A stretch of 64,000 nucleotides of DNA from Fistulifera solaris. Taxonomy: Eukaryota; Bacillariophyta; Bacillariophyceae; Naviculales; Stauroneidaceae. Made by a program: the position numbers and the translations under genes. Below are positions 22,885-32,991 of the stretch, one piece after another; the stretch's first letter is position 1; every line of letters starts with the position of its first letter. The stretch spans positions 1 to 64,000 of the forward strand of contig AP026140.1 of NCBI GenBank assembly GCA_030295235.1. Reading direction: 5' to 3'. The notes beneath the pieces are model-generated. The model ran no database searches. It saw only the letters and a list, made by a program, of their open reading frames with translations, and was not told the origin of the DNA.

Positions 22885-23366
22885 TGTTGCTTAATAATTC
22901 TCTCTCTACTATTTATTACGAAGATGTCTTGATTTAAATAAAAGAATGATTCTAAACAATAGCGTCGACGAGAAGAAATAATAGTCACTTATTGTTCTTG
23001 TTATTTTGTTTGCTTCCCGCCTTCGTCTCACCCGCCCGCCCTTTCCTTTTGTCGTTCAAAAACACAACGGCAAACGGGCGAACGGAGACGATGAGAGACA
23101 TCAACAGGGTCATTATGCGGTCATCCGGGTCATACGAATAATGACCCTGACGACTGACGACTGACGACTGACTCGTGGCAGAAATAATGCAAAATGCAAT
23201 CACTAGACTATGAAGCGAAGCTTGCCGAGCCTTCGTAAAGAGCAAACATAGCATTCTATGACGAAATATCGTGATTTATGGTATGGTTAAATCCAATCGT
23301 GTAAAAATATTCCATATAAGACAGAATCGTTCAACTTCTTCGTACCCAAACCCTCTCAATCTAGTT
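22885..23366. other. Intergenic spacer with a CTGACGA microsatellite
   Basis: The 7-mer CTGACGA repeats about 3.5 times near 23147-23172. Around it lies a C-rich block (CACCCGCCCGCC, near 23027). The spacer holds the promoter of C2-TerD copy 2 and the 3' end of copy 3. Confidence 0.5.
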
Positions 23367-25691
23367 TTACGGAGAGCCTTTCATAGCTTTGAGCAATTGG
23401 TCGGCAGGAATTACTCCAAACGAACTATCTAGATAAGATTTCGCAGGCACGTCAAACGGCTCAATCGAAAATAAGGACAAAGGTTTTGGTGATGGGCGGA
23501 GATTGTGAACATAGTCGCACAATGCGTGTAGCGAATTGCATTTCGTTGGAGAACTAATTGCCCAAAATTCCCAGGACGACTCATCTGACCGGTTGAGACA
23601 TCCGACTAGGATATGTTTGTAGCCACAATTGGAATCAATAGGACAGTCCGTAAAGCGAATGAGCTGAGCTTCCGTTGCTGGATCCCAAATATGGCAGGAA
23701 AATTCCGCTGTAGTAATGAAAGCTATTGTTTGAACTCTCATACCGATGCGGTGCAATTCTAATTCGATCATTTTTCGAGTCATTGTGGCACTACGATCTC
23801 GCGACTTTGTGTGATGCTGATCAATAACGTCAACGCGCTGACCCCGTTCATCTAAAAACAATGCCATGACATCCCCTTTCTTGCATCGAATGTCTACGAC
23901 CAAACTTGTCAGGCGTGGACAGTAATCAAGCAGCCGAATACATGTACCTGGTCGCATCCAGGCTGTCCGTGGAACACTCGCAGGATCTTTTATAACATCG
24001 CGCGCAGACATGTGCAGCATTGGTATCAAGGCCCCAAGATCCGATATGATCGGAAAAGATTTCATTAAAGCCATCATTTCAAATCCATCGGATTCGAAAG
24101 TTATTCGACCAAGCAAGGTGATTTGGCGCGCTGGAACTTTCATCCGACCCAGCCCTAATCGCTCTTCCAAAAAGCAAGTCACAGGTTCCGACGAGTCATT
24201 TACCGCAACAAAAAAGAGAGCCGCTATCGACGTCGGGAGATCTTTCAAATTGCACCGCAATAATGAAGATTGGCGCTCGAGTGACCCACTTTTGTTAGTT
24301 TGAGACGAATCACCCAAGCATTCATCCCACTGGACCAGCCCATGCTTCTTGGTGATTGCGATAGCCGAGATAGGAGAACTACAACGCCAGTAGCACGTGG
24401 TAGGAATATTCTCTAAAACCGAACCAGCGTCTAAGTCATGCATTGTAGACCCCTCTAGTGTAATATATGCGCAGACTTCAAATGGTGAATCTTCTATCGA
24501 GAAAAACCAAGATGAATCTGTGGTGTGCATAGGCAACGGTATCGACCCCAGAACCTGCTCACCATTGTAAACACGGAGCTCAATAGGTTTGTTATCCTCT
24601 TCATTCTTCAAAAAATTTTTAGCCTCGTCACAGGACAGCGACATCTGTAACGTCACAGGTGAAACCGAAGTACCCGAAATCGCTACTGGCTGTGATACTT
24701 TTTCGCTCCATTCGTTTTGGGACGTCAAGACGAATGCTTTGTACCACAATTGCGCCTTCTTCTGAATCCACTTTGAAGGTACGAGCGCTTGTTGAAGATC
24801 AATAGTGATGTTCAGTCCAGCTAGGGATCGCACAACGGTGCGGCGACGGGAAGGCGACCTTTTTGGACTAGAGGTAATCGATCTGTTTCGTGAATTCCGT
24901 TGAGCTTCATCACTAATGTTTTGATGGCAACTTTTGGCACTGCTGCGATGCTGACGAATCGACTGCTCTCTATGAGTACCTTGAGTGGATTGTGGTGTTT
25001 TGAGACTTTCCGACTCTGTACCAGCACTTTGGGATCTTCTCAAGATAGGCGGAGAGGCACTTTGCAATTGTGCCGATGAGTGTCGAGTCACCGGACGTGG
25101 TGTTACTGGAGTTGATGGACCTGACGTCGATAGTGTGGGGACTTGAGCACCAACATCACCCGCCCGAGGCATACTGAGTCGACGACGGGGACCGCCCGTG
25201 GACCGAATGGTTCGACGAGAAAAGGGCGAGTCGACAAGACTTCCGCGTCGGGGCGTCTGGTTACGCCCCGAATCCAAGCCACTTGCATTACCTGTCGAGG
25301 AACGACGGTGCATCGATCGACGCGGCGACGAGCTGCGCCGAGGACTGACTCGTTCAGTCGCACGAGTCGAATCGAGCGATGCTCGAATCGTACGTTGATG
25401 TCGTGATATAGATGGACTTCTTCTTTGTGATCGTCTGCTTTCTATTGGATCGCTTCTCTCCGTGTCACTGCTACTTTTCGACGATATTGACCTCGATCGA
25501 GCAGCTCGTGACCTCTCTCTTCCAGACTCAAATTCTTCACTGTGGAGGCCTTCATCTTGGCCCCCAATTGAAGTACTTCTCGTCTTTTTATCGGGTTGAT
25601 TGGAGCGCAACGCCGACCGACTTTCTTTCGGCTGCGATGTATTCTCTAGCTGATCATCTTTCATCATTTCTGTCGCCACCATTTGTTTCAT
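23367..25691 (-). CDS. C2-TerD-TerD protein, copy 3, intact but divergent
   Basis: An uninterrupted frame. The N-terminal third is Arg/Ser-rich with many RRS/SPRR motifs, including RRRLSMPRAGD, which also occurs in the short companion proteins. Then comes a degenerate C2 (GLNITIDLQQALVPSKW, PIELRVYNGEQVLGSIPLP, WFFSIEDSP), and two TerD-like domains: GLVQWDECLGDSS and LGRMKVPARQITLLGRITFESDGFEMMALM, then IRLLDYCPRLTSLVVDIRCK and HILVGCLNRSDESSWEFWAI. The C terminus FGVIPADQLLKAM matches the end of copies 2 and 4. Calcium and metal ligands are lost in both domain types. I place the start at 25691 because the 47 extra residues available to 25832 are hydrophobic and unlike the paralogues. Confidence 0.68.
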   Translation of the reverse strand: MKQMVATEMMKDDQLENTSQPKESRSALRSNQPDKKTRSTSIGGQDEGLHSEEFESGRERSRAARSRSISSKSSSDTERSDPIESRRSQRRSPSISRHQRTIRASLDSTRATERVSPRRSSSPRRSMHRRSSTGNASGLDSGRNQTPRRGSLVDSPFSRRTIRSTGGPRRRLSMPRAGDVGAQVPTLSTSGPSTPVTPRPVTRHSSAQLQSASPPILRRSQSAGTESESLKTPQSTQGTHREQSIRQHRSSAKSCHQNISDEAQRNSRNRSITSSPKRSPSRRRTVVRSLAGLNITIDLQQALVPSKWIQKKAQLWYKAFVLTSQNEWSEKVSQPVAISGTSVSPVTLQMSLSCDEAKNFLKNEEDNKPIELRVYNGEQVLGSIPLPMHTTDSSWFFSIEDSPFEVCAYITLEGSTMHDLDAGSVLENIPTTCYWRCSSPISAIAITKKHGLVQWDECLGDSSQTNKSGSLERQSSLLRCNLKDLPTSIAALFFVAVNDSSEPVTCFLEERLGLGRMKVPARQITLLGRITFESDGFEMMALMKSFPIISDLGALIPMLHMSARDVIKDPASVPRTAWMRPGTCIRLLDYCPRLTSLVVDIRCKKGDVMALFLDERGQRVDVIDQHHTKSRDRSATMTRKMIELELHRIGMRVQTIAFITTAEFSCHIWDPATEAQLIRFTDCPIDSNCGYKHILVGCLNRSDESSWEFWAISSPTKCNSLHALCDYVHNLRPSPKPLSLFSIEPFDVPAKSYLDSSFGVIPADQLLKAMKGSP

Positions 25692-25832
25692 CTCAAAAGC
25701 GCTTTGCTGCTTTGATGGCTGCGAAAGATGTTGCAAGAAAGGTTTTTGGAGATGCCGATATAAAGAGAAACCCCAAACAAGATTGATGTAAAACCAAACA
25801 TCGACAAGGACTCTTTCTCTGCGTGCCTCCAA

Positions 25833-26220
25833 AGGTCACAAAACTCGAATAAAATCCATTCAAAAATTCAAATCCTGAAAATGTCTCATCACGTCTCGAA
25901 GCATTATCAAATTATTTACTCTCACGATCGCGCGACGACGGCACTAAGGAACACCGCAGAAGCACAGTAGCTAGGAGAGTACTAATAATTTATCTTCAGT
26001 ACGCCGCGCGCATAAGCCCCACCATAGCCGAGATGGCACGCTAGTCGTGTCTTACTCGTAAAATGTTTTAGGCTTTTCATCTAGAGATCCGACTCGTCTA
26101 GTCTAGAGTTTAGCCAAGAGTCGATTTTGTCGCGAAGTTTATCTAGCATACTACATTATTAACAAGACTAGCGTTAACATTACAAGAGAGATCAAATTCT
26201 CTACCCAAAGTAGCTATCGT
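25833..26220. other. Intergenic spacer
   Basis: A 388-bp spacer with nothing recognisable. It must hold the promoter of C2-TerD copy 3 and the 3' end of the small companion gene. Confidence 0.35.
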
Positions 26221-27030
26221 CTAGGCGTCCCGGGCCAGTCGAAATGCACTTCTTCTGCGCTTTTGCCGTATCAAGGGAGGTTTCTCCCGGCTAAGTTGTT
26301 GCAGAGATTGCGCGTGACGAGCCAGGCGACGAGCGGCGGGTGATTCGAGTGTTTCTGAGATTTGTGGGGATGCCGAACCAATTTTTGTCATGCTCAGACG
26401 ACGCCGTGGGGGCAACTCGGCTCCACTCGTACGACGACGCTCAATAGAAGCCGTGCGTCTACGCCGAGGTTCGACGGAAGAGGATCGACGAGCTCTTCGC
26501 GGAGTTTCAGGAATAATTTCTGACGCTGGTGGAGAGAGAACAAGGAATTCTTGTTCTAGTTTGACTGCCGAGGACGTTCTTCGTGGCCGACGCCGAGGAC
26601 TGCGTTTCGAAGAGTCATTCGATTCGTTTGTTTCATTCGATTCGTTCGTTTCACTCGAGTTATTTGTGCAAGTCGACATTCTCCGCCTTGGACGTCTAGG
26701 AATTGTCTTATTCTCTGATGGATGAGGAGAAACGAGTGGCGAGCAGCTTTGCATTTGCTTGAGTTTTTCTTTCGTGAGAGTATGCACATCTCGTTTCGGC
26801 GTCTGAAAAGAGCTCTTATCGACGTCGGTATTCCATTCTCCCGAAGAATCAAAAGGAAAGTCATCTTCAAACGCATTAACAGAATCAGAATGCACTGTCG
26901 ACGGAGTAGAAACAAAAAAGTCGTCGGCTTTTAAACGAGGTGTCGAGGGCGTGACGGCTCCTCGTTTCTCGCGAGGTGTTGTTACAGGCCGCGGCCTGCT
27001 GCGACGACAGCGCGGTGTAAGCGGATCCAT
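26221..27030 (-). CDS. Arg/Ser-rich low-complexity protein, companion 1
   Basis: A 269-residue intact protein with no known domain. The N-terminal third contains several S/T-P sites (MDPLTPRCRRSRPRP, VTTPREKRG) and an acidic patch DDFPFDSSGEWNTDVD. The middle and C-terminal parts are rich in RRR-S/T motifs (PRRARRSSSVEPRRRR, RRTASIERRRTS). The C terminus has RRRLSMTKIGSASPQ followed by AARRLARHAQS, which matches RRLVSMPKVGSANPG...TRRMARRMS in the gene at 31661-32344 on the other side of the central spacer. RRxS is the consensus of basophilic kinases such as PKA and CaMK, so the protein is probably heavily phosphorylated. Start at 27030 is chosen over 27111 because the extension is Asn/Lys-rich leader. 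Confidence 0.55.
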   Translation of the reverse strand: MDPLTPRCRRSRPRPVTTPREKRGAVTPSTPRLKADDFFVSTPSTVHSDSVNAFEDDFPFDSSGEWNTDVDKSSFQTPKRDVHTLTKEKLKQMQSCSPLVSPHPSENKTIPRRPRRRMSTCTNNSSETNESNETNESNDSSKRSPRRRPRRTSSAVKLEQEFLVLSPPASEIIPETPRRARRSSSVEPRRRRTASIERRRTSGAELPPRRRLSMTKIGSASPQISETLESPAARRLARHAQSLQQLSREKPPLIRQKRRRSAFRLARDA

Positions 27031-27589
27031 GGTGTCTGCGACAATTGATCTGTCGACCCGATTATTGTTGATTTTGTTGTTGCTCTTGTTGATCGATGGA
27101 TGAATGTTCATGTTTTACGCTCACCATCGCTGGTTAATGTTGGTGTAGGCGAACTTTATGCGTCATGTTTTATTGTGTCATGGAAGAAGAAGGAAGGTCT
27201 TGCCGGTAATCTACTGGGTATTATGCGTTAAAAGAACTGTAAAATTTATCTAAGCCTTACAATACAATGGGAAAAAATGTACTTTTAGGTATACCAGTGG
27301 CGATCTGGATTTAGGGGGGCTTGGCAAGTAAACTTTACACATGCTACTTTCTATTAAGACCACTGGATACCTTTTTGACTACAACTAGTGTGTGATAATG
27401 ACCCAATATGACCCAATTGCGAACCCAAGATGAACTCAAAAACGGAGGCAGTTTTTATGTTTTATGGTTTTTCATCGTCTCATCTACATAATAATCGACG
27501 CGCAAAACCTAGCGCAAACCACGTTGCATGTTGAACTACTGCGGTCAAAAAATGAATAGGTCTGCCTGTTTAGTTTATGAATTTATGAA

Positions 27590-28680
27590 AGGAATACTTG
27601 TCTGTCCTTCTGTCGATAAATTTCCATACGAGAGCTACGTGAAATTACGTAGACATTCGAAGCGTTGCATCAACCGTTCCATCAACGTTTTGGTATTAAA
27701 TCGACGGCGGTTATTGCTGCCCGATACGAAGCCAACACGGCGCGCAAGAAAACGTTGACATCTGTGCACTGTAAATGCAACAATTAGATGAAAGCGAAAA
27801 ATGCATGCTCCGGGTTACCCTGCAGAGATAAATTTCCTACGGCGGCTAATTATTCGTTCCACCAACGTTTTGTTTTCAAGTCGGTGGCCAATACGCTGCG
27901 CAAGGAAACGTTGACCTCTGTGCACTGTACATGCAAAAATTGGATGATGGCGATATACTCAATATCCGGGTACCCCTGCAGAGATAAATTTCCTACGGCG
28001 GCTACGTACAAGACGCGTAGACATTGGAAGCGTTGTATCTTTGTACCTTTCTATGTTTCACGGTAAAATCAAAGTTGATTATTGTTTCAATACACACATC
28101 AGGGATGTTCGGAAAAGTATTGTTGACATTGGTGTTCAAAAGAAGCAAAAAAGGGTGCGATCAAAATTAGTCAATCTCCGGGTACCCCCTCTGTCGATAA
28201 ATTTCCCTACTAGAGCTACGTGAAATCGCGTAGACATTCGAAGCGATGCATTATTCGTTCCGCCAACGTTTTGTTTTCAAGTCGGTGGCAATTATTTCAT
28301 CCCGATACGAAGCCAATACGCTGCGCAAGGAAACGTTGACCTCTGTGCACTGTACATGCAAAAATTGGATGATGGCGATATACTCAATATCCGGGTACCC
28401 CTGCAGAGATAAATTTCCTACGGCGGCTACGTACAAGACGCGTAGACAATGGAGGCGTCGTATCTTTATGGTATTCACATTATTTCACTGTCAAATAAAA
28501 GCTCAACATTGTTTCATGGCTCGCATTAGTGAGAATGGGCAAAGTGTGTTGTCGGCATGGGTGCCCAAAAGACGGGGAAAAGTGTGTGAGCAAAATCAAT
28601 GCACTCCGGGTACCCCTCTGTCGATAAATTTCCTTACGAGAGCTACGCGTGAAATTACGTAGACATATTTTGCATCGCTG
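27590..28680. repeat. Degenerate tandem repeat, about 200-215 bp period
   Basis: Six copies of a core lie at about 27616, 27826, 27984, 28190, 28405 and 28620. The core reads CCGGGTACCC, then CTGTCGATAAATTTCC or CTGCAGAGATAAATTTCC, then a small hairpin CTACG...CGTAG followed by ACATT. Two core subtypes alternate: TGTCGATAAATTTCC-TACGAGAGCTACGTGAAATTACGTAGAC, and CAGAGATAAATTTCC-TACGGCGGCTACGTACAAGACGCGTAGAC (each shown here only in parts). Between cores, segments such as GGAAACGTTGACCTCTGTGC repeat almost exactly at about 27903 and 28329. Inverted relics lie at 58.4-59.0 kb. No transposase or terminal repeats are seen; a satellite-like or regulatory array are both possible. Confidence 0.85.
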
Positions 28681-28739
28681 CATCGCTTTCTGCATCACAC
28701 GTTTTTGCTCGAAAGGATCTCGGTCTTACGTCTTACCTG

Positions 28740-28746
28740 CTATAAA
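28740..28746 (+). promoter_or_regulatory. TATA box candidate
   Basis: TATAAAA lies about 77 bp upstream of the ATG of C2-TerD copy 4, directly after the repeat array. Spacing fits a core promoter. Confidence 0.4.
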
Positions 28747-28816
28747 ACTCGAAATGACCTCTCTTAAAATCTTTCGTAATATCTCATTCCTTTCCACTGG
28801 CTCAAAATAAACGATA

Positions 28817-31140
28817 ATGTCTTCTCAAACAGTATCGAGACGTCCACGGGCTCGTCGACATCCAATTCAAAAGAGATCGGAAACTGTTAACGAAGACATC
28901 GGTCATGAAGGTATCACGGACGACAAAAATCCTACAGATCGGCACGATAACTCAATTTCAGCATCTCAAGGCGCACACGCGTCCCCTAGAAGACGTCTTG
29001 TAAGTCATCATAACAGTCCTCGCCGGAAATTTGAACGAAGTCCTGTTCGAAAAGCACATCATTCGATGCCCAAGGTGCCTTTGCAAGCATCATCATCGCC
29101 ACCGCCGTCGCCGAATTCAAACGAGGACAGCCGCGACCATGCTCACACTCACGAAGAAAGCAAATCGACGTTTTCTTCTCATCGACCCAGAGTACGACGT
29201 CGTCCTGCTATCGGAAAATTAACCATTCGCGTCGAGCAATTAAAAGCAGTGAATTTAATGCCTGTCACTTATCAAGTACCCTTGGAAATAAAGGCGGACT
29301 CGGTAAAGAACATAGGAGTGACACTCGTCAATACACTCAAACAGCCAACGAACTTGACACGCGCGATGCGCAAAGCTCCAGATGCTCTCATGAAGACCCC
29401 AGCAGTTGTTGTTTCGAAAACATCCGATGCCCTTAAGAAGTCTGCAGACACTTTTGTGCAACTGCATTATTTTGATTACGGTTGGAAGTCCGGCCCGAAA
29501 ACCTCCATACAAAAACGAACCTGCTCACCGGAATGGCCGGACGAAGTGCTAGAATTACACTTGGGGGCCGATGCAGCGCAAGCCTTGTTAAAAAAGCGGA
29601 GAGCGTTTGGAGTTGCGACTATGGAGTCATGATGCCGTTGTGGGGGATTCGTTTCTAGGGAGCGTACAAATACCATTGTTACCCGAAGAGAAGGAGAAAA
29701 GAACGTCCTACCGTGTTTTGAAGCGATCGCCCAATGACTCCTCGTTACAAAGTCACCATGCGACAGGAGAGTTGACTGCACGCGTTTCCCTGCACGCCGA
29801 AGCCATGATTGATCTGCATCGTGGAGATTCTTTTCCTTCGCAGCAATCAAAGATCACTTTGGGCGTTTCTTGTCGTAAGAGCTGCTTTGAGAGCAGTATG
29901 GTCGTTCTAGATCGAGAGGGTACTGTTATGTGGGACGAATGTGCTTACCACGAACACTGTGTGACAAAAGCTGTCAGCATGGCTTACAACGATTCCGAAT
30001 CAAAAGATCTGAATTATTATCACATGGATCGTTGCACCATTGACGTCGATTTCCGAAATTTGCCGGACAAAGCGGCGGCGCTGTTTCTTGTTGTCTATGT
30101 GCCCTCCGAGGAAGCTGCACTCCAGCTAAGAATATTCGAAACTGAATCAAAGACTGCCCTAGCTCGCTACCTGCCGCACTCGGTGAAAGCCTCGCACACT
30201 ATCATTTTGGCCAGGCTATCACGGGACCCTGACGGTTGGTCTTTGGCACCGATCGGTGAGAGTTTCGTCGAAATACAAGATTTTGGCAATTTACTTCCTG
30301 TCATGCAAAGCTTGGCACATGATTTGATTACAAAACGACCCAGTTCGCAAAATATTTCTGCTACGGCGGTGCTACGGCGACAGAGACCAATTCTTTTAGG
30401 AAATGGCAATGTGGAGTGGAAGCTCCGTATATCCTGGGAAGAGAAACAAAATGACCACGGGAGTATGAACTTTGTCACGAAAGCATTGCTACTGGACGGG
30501 GACTATCACACTATGGACCACGTCGATGCCAACCTACAGAGCTCTCTGAGAGGTGGCGTTGTTTACAAGAAAGGATGGAGTCCCAAACGCTCGGAAAAAT
30601 TTGAGGACTTTCTTCTGGACAAAATCGAGGCCACCATCATCCATGATGTGCAAAACGACATGGGCGGCTTTACTGACGAATATGTTCTGCATCTTTCCAA
30701 ATTGTCAGGACGGGTACGTCATGTTTGCTTCAACATTGTAGTGGCTAAGAAAGGAGAGCAAGCTGGTAAGAGCTGCATGGAAAAGGTTACCCTGCTCCTG
30801 TACGACGAGTTGAGCAACACCGAGTTCGCACGTTTTGTGTCGCCAGTCCAAACCGATTCGGGTCTGCTTGTCGTCTGTTTTTCTCGATGTGATACGGATA
30901 TTCAGAATGGTGACTGGGTTTTCGAAGTTGCAGGGATACCAGTGGCAGCTTGTCCGTCTGATGTGGGGGAAACAATGGAAATTGTTCTTTGGGCAGAGTG
31001 AACACACTGAGCCGTATGCGCTCGTTCCCCAACAAAGCGCCGATTTGGATATGCTGTCCAGAGATATGCCGTCTTTCAAGGTTGTAGACACGACGCCAAA
31101 AATCATCGCCGACGAAACTTTACTCCAATATCGGACCTAA
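28817..31140 (+). CDS. C2-TerD-TerD protein, copy 4
   Basis: First gene of the rightward arm. The N terminus (MSSQTVSRRPRARRHP) is Arg/Ser/His-rich and includes HHSMPKVPLQASS, similar to the SMPKVGS motif of the companions. A C2 domain follows (RRPAIGKLTIRVEQLKAVNL ... FVQLHYFDYGW ... LRLWSHDAVVGDSFLGSVQIPLL ... SYRVLKRS). TerD-1 contains SSMVVLDREGTVMWDECAY, ALARYLPHSVKASHTIILARL and WSLAPIGESF. TerD-2 contains LRISWEEKQ and GLLVVCFSRCDT. Two single-base breaks occur, near 29610 and near 30990; the second moves the end to 31140, where PKIIADETLLQY matches the paralogues' C termini. C2 retains part of the acidic loop (SHDAVVGDSF). Cytosolic; function as for the family. Confidence 0.7.
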
Positions 31141-31660
31141 TGGCAAGATGCCGCGCTGAATCATCTGGTTCTTTTGTTTCCTAATACTGTTTCTGGGGTG
31201 ATTTGATAGATGAGTCAATTATTTTCTAGTTAGGTATAGCCGGGAGTGCTATTCGATTGTGTCACACCAACAGTCCCTCGTTACTCCGTAAGTTTTACAC
31301 TCGAGTTGTCGTACCGGTAGGAAGTGTACAGTTTTGACGAGAGTGACCGTCATCTTAGCAACATAAAGCCCGTGGTGAAATGTCGATAAATTTAGTATGA
31401 ACCGACATCGCGAGCGTCTCATTGTCCTACTTTCCTGTATCAACACTGTGTAACGCGATGCAATAATACTCAATCCCGTTTGCCTGTATGCTCGAAATTA
31501 ACCCGACGGAGCAAATCAAACGCGCTCGCGTCTCGCGGAGAGCGCGTTTTCAGCGCCTTTCGTCGAAAGGAACACACAACGCGACACAGCGGACATCCCC
31601 ATTTATTTCATTCTTCGTTGTCTCTTGCCAAACACTAGAAACACAACAATTAATTCAATC
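31141..31660. other. Intergenic spacer
   Basis: A 520-bp spacer with no gene or repeat that I can support. It holds the promoter of the companion gene at 31661. Confidence 0.35.
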
Positions 31661-32344
31661 ATGCGACCAGAGAGCTCTTACGTAGACGATTGGTGTGTTT
31701 TCGAGGATAGCGAGCCTAGCTGGAATGACGATTCGACGAACTTTGGAGTCGACTTTGTAGTTGCCGCTCCCGCTGCTAGTCCGCGTCGTCGCGTTCGCCG
31801 AGCATCTCTTGCTTCAAGCTTATCACATACAGCGGATGTCTCTGAATCATCGATAGGAGGAGGCAGAAGCGTTAAATCGGAGCAGGTGAGACCGTCAAAA
31901 ACGCCTTCAAGGGCAACACGTCGGCTGTCGCTTCGGGCTGGAAGTTCCACGCAGCCATCTCGTCCAGCGCCTCCTCGATCACCCATCAAGAAGAACGCTC
32001 GTCGCCGCAGTTCAATATCGCACACAAATGAAAAATTATGCGACAATATGGCATCCTGCAGTCTCCTTGATCTCATGAAAGTCAATCACATTCATGTCGA
32101 TACGGCTTCCTCCAGTAGCGGCTCAGCCACGCCTCCTCCTCCCCCAACAACCAGCAATCACAGTCCCCGACGACGAACCGTAGAGGAGCACAACAATTCT
32201 CATAGCAGTCCCCGCCGCTCTTCCCCTCGACGTACTCGTCGGCTCGTTTCTATGCCGAAAGTGGGATCCGCGAATCCTGGACCCCAATCCAACGAGAATG
32301 CGTGTACGCGTCGCATGGCTCGCCGCATGTCATTACAAGCATAG
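31661..32344 (+). CDS. Arg/Ser-rich low-complexity protein, companion 2
   Basis: A 227-residue intact protein with no known domain. It has an acidic/aromatic N terminus (DDWCVFEDSEPSWNDD), then basic Ser-rich stretches (SPRRRVRRASLASSL, KKNARRRSSISH), a short less biased segment (DNMASCSLLDLMKVNHIHVD), and a C terminus SPRRTRRLVSMPKVGSANPG followed by TRRMARRMSLQA. That C-terminal pattern matches companion 1 at 26221-27030, so the two are paralogues placed on opposite sides of the central spacer and transcribed away from each other. The start at 31661 is the first ATG followed by the acidic motif shared with companion 3. Confidence 0.58.
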   Translation: MRPESSYVDDWCVFEDSEPSWNDDSTNFGVDFVVAAPAASPRRRVRRASLASSLSHTADVSESSIGGGRSVKSEQVRPSKTPSRATRRLSLRAGSSTQPSRPAPPRSPIKKNARRRSSISHTNEKLCDNMASCSLLDLMKVNHIHVDTASSSSGSATPPPPPTTSNHSPRRRTVEEHNNSHSSPRRSSPRRTRRLVSMPKVGSANPGPQSNENACTRRMARRMSLQA

Positions 32345-32991
32345 AGAGAATGCATAAATGTAAATAATAGTTTAGAAGCAGAGATTCCCCCGTCTTGTTG
32401 ATGGTAGAGACGCTAGAGAAGAGTCGTCATGGTTCATGGTGGGCTCGGTTAATCGCATCGACTTCCCATTTTCCATTGGGGTTAATTTCGCCTTCGCGCG
32501 CCAGTAGTGCAGAGAAAGAAAAAGATCGTGTCGTATGTCACCCAGTACTAAAAAAAATCGACGGTCGAACGTCTGTTGTGAAAAAGAGGAGCCCAGACAC
32601 AGTTGTCCGAGTTCGTGACTGTGAGAATGTGAGAACACAGAACACGAAACACTCTAAGGTTCAAAGTGTAGCGAACTCGATCGATGTTTGATGGTTAAGG
32701 TTACAGTTAACTGCCTTCATTCTTCATCCCTTCGCCATAAGGCCTTCGCCTTGCCTTCGCAAAGCAACCGCATCACCACCTCTCATCATTCATCATTCAT
32801 CATTCATCATCATTAAAGCCACCTACGATCAAACGTCAACCACTTCATTGCTGCAAACTGCAATTGATAATCGAAACTAAATTCAAGTAAAGGGTGTGAA
32901 TTGTTTTTAATTGAGCAACGAACGAATTAAAAGAAGCCAACAATCATCGTCCTTTCACCTTGACACACAACAACATGACACATTTGGACGA
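32345..32991. other. Intergenic spacer with a CATCATT microsatellite
   Basis: At about 32783-32814 the 7-mer CATCATT repeats four times. The remainder shows no gene or element. Confidence 0.45.

Larger units (their letters stand above)
27112..28816. other. Central divergent spacer of the C2-TerD block
   Basis: About 1.7 kb between the leftward and rightward gene sets. 27112-27590 is unique sequence. 27590-28680 is filled by the tandem repeat described separately. 28680-28816 holds the promoter of C2-TerD copy 4, including a TATAAAA at 28740. Open frames inside the repeat (for example 27788-28066, 28246-28662) repeat because the DNA repeats, and show no protein-like features. Confidence 0.6.

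Noticed and set aside
27788-28662. Two similar plus-strand open frames inside the central repeat as a gene family
   Set aside because: They are alike because the DNA repeats; there is no start context, conserved composition or extension outside the repeat.
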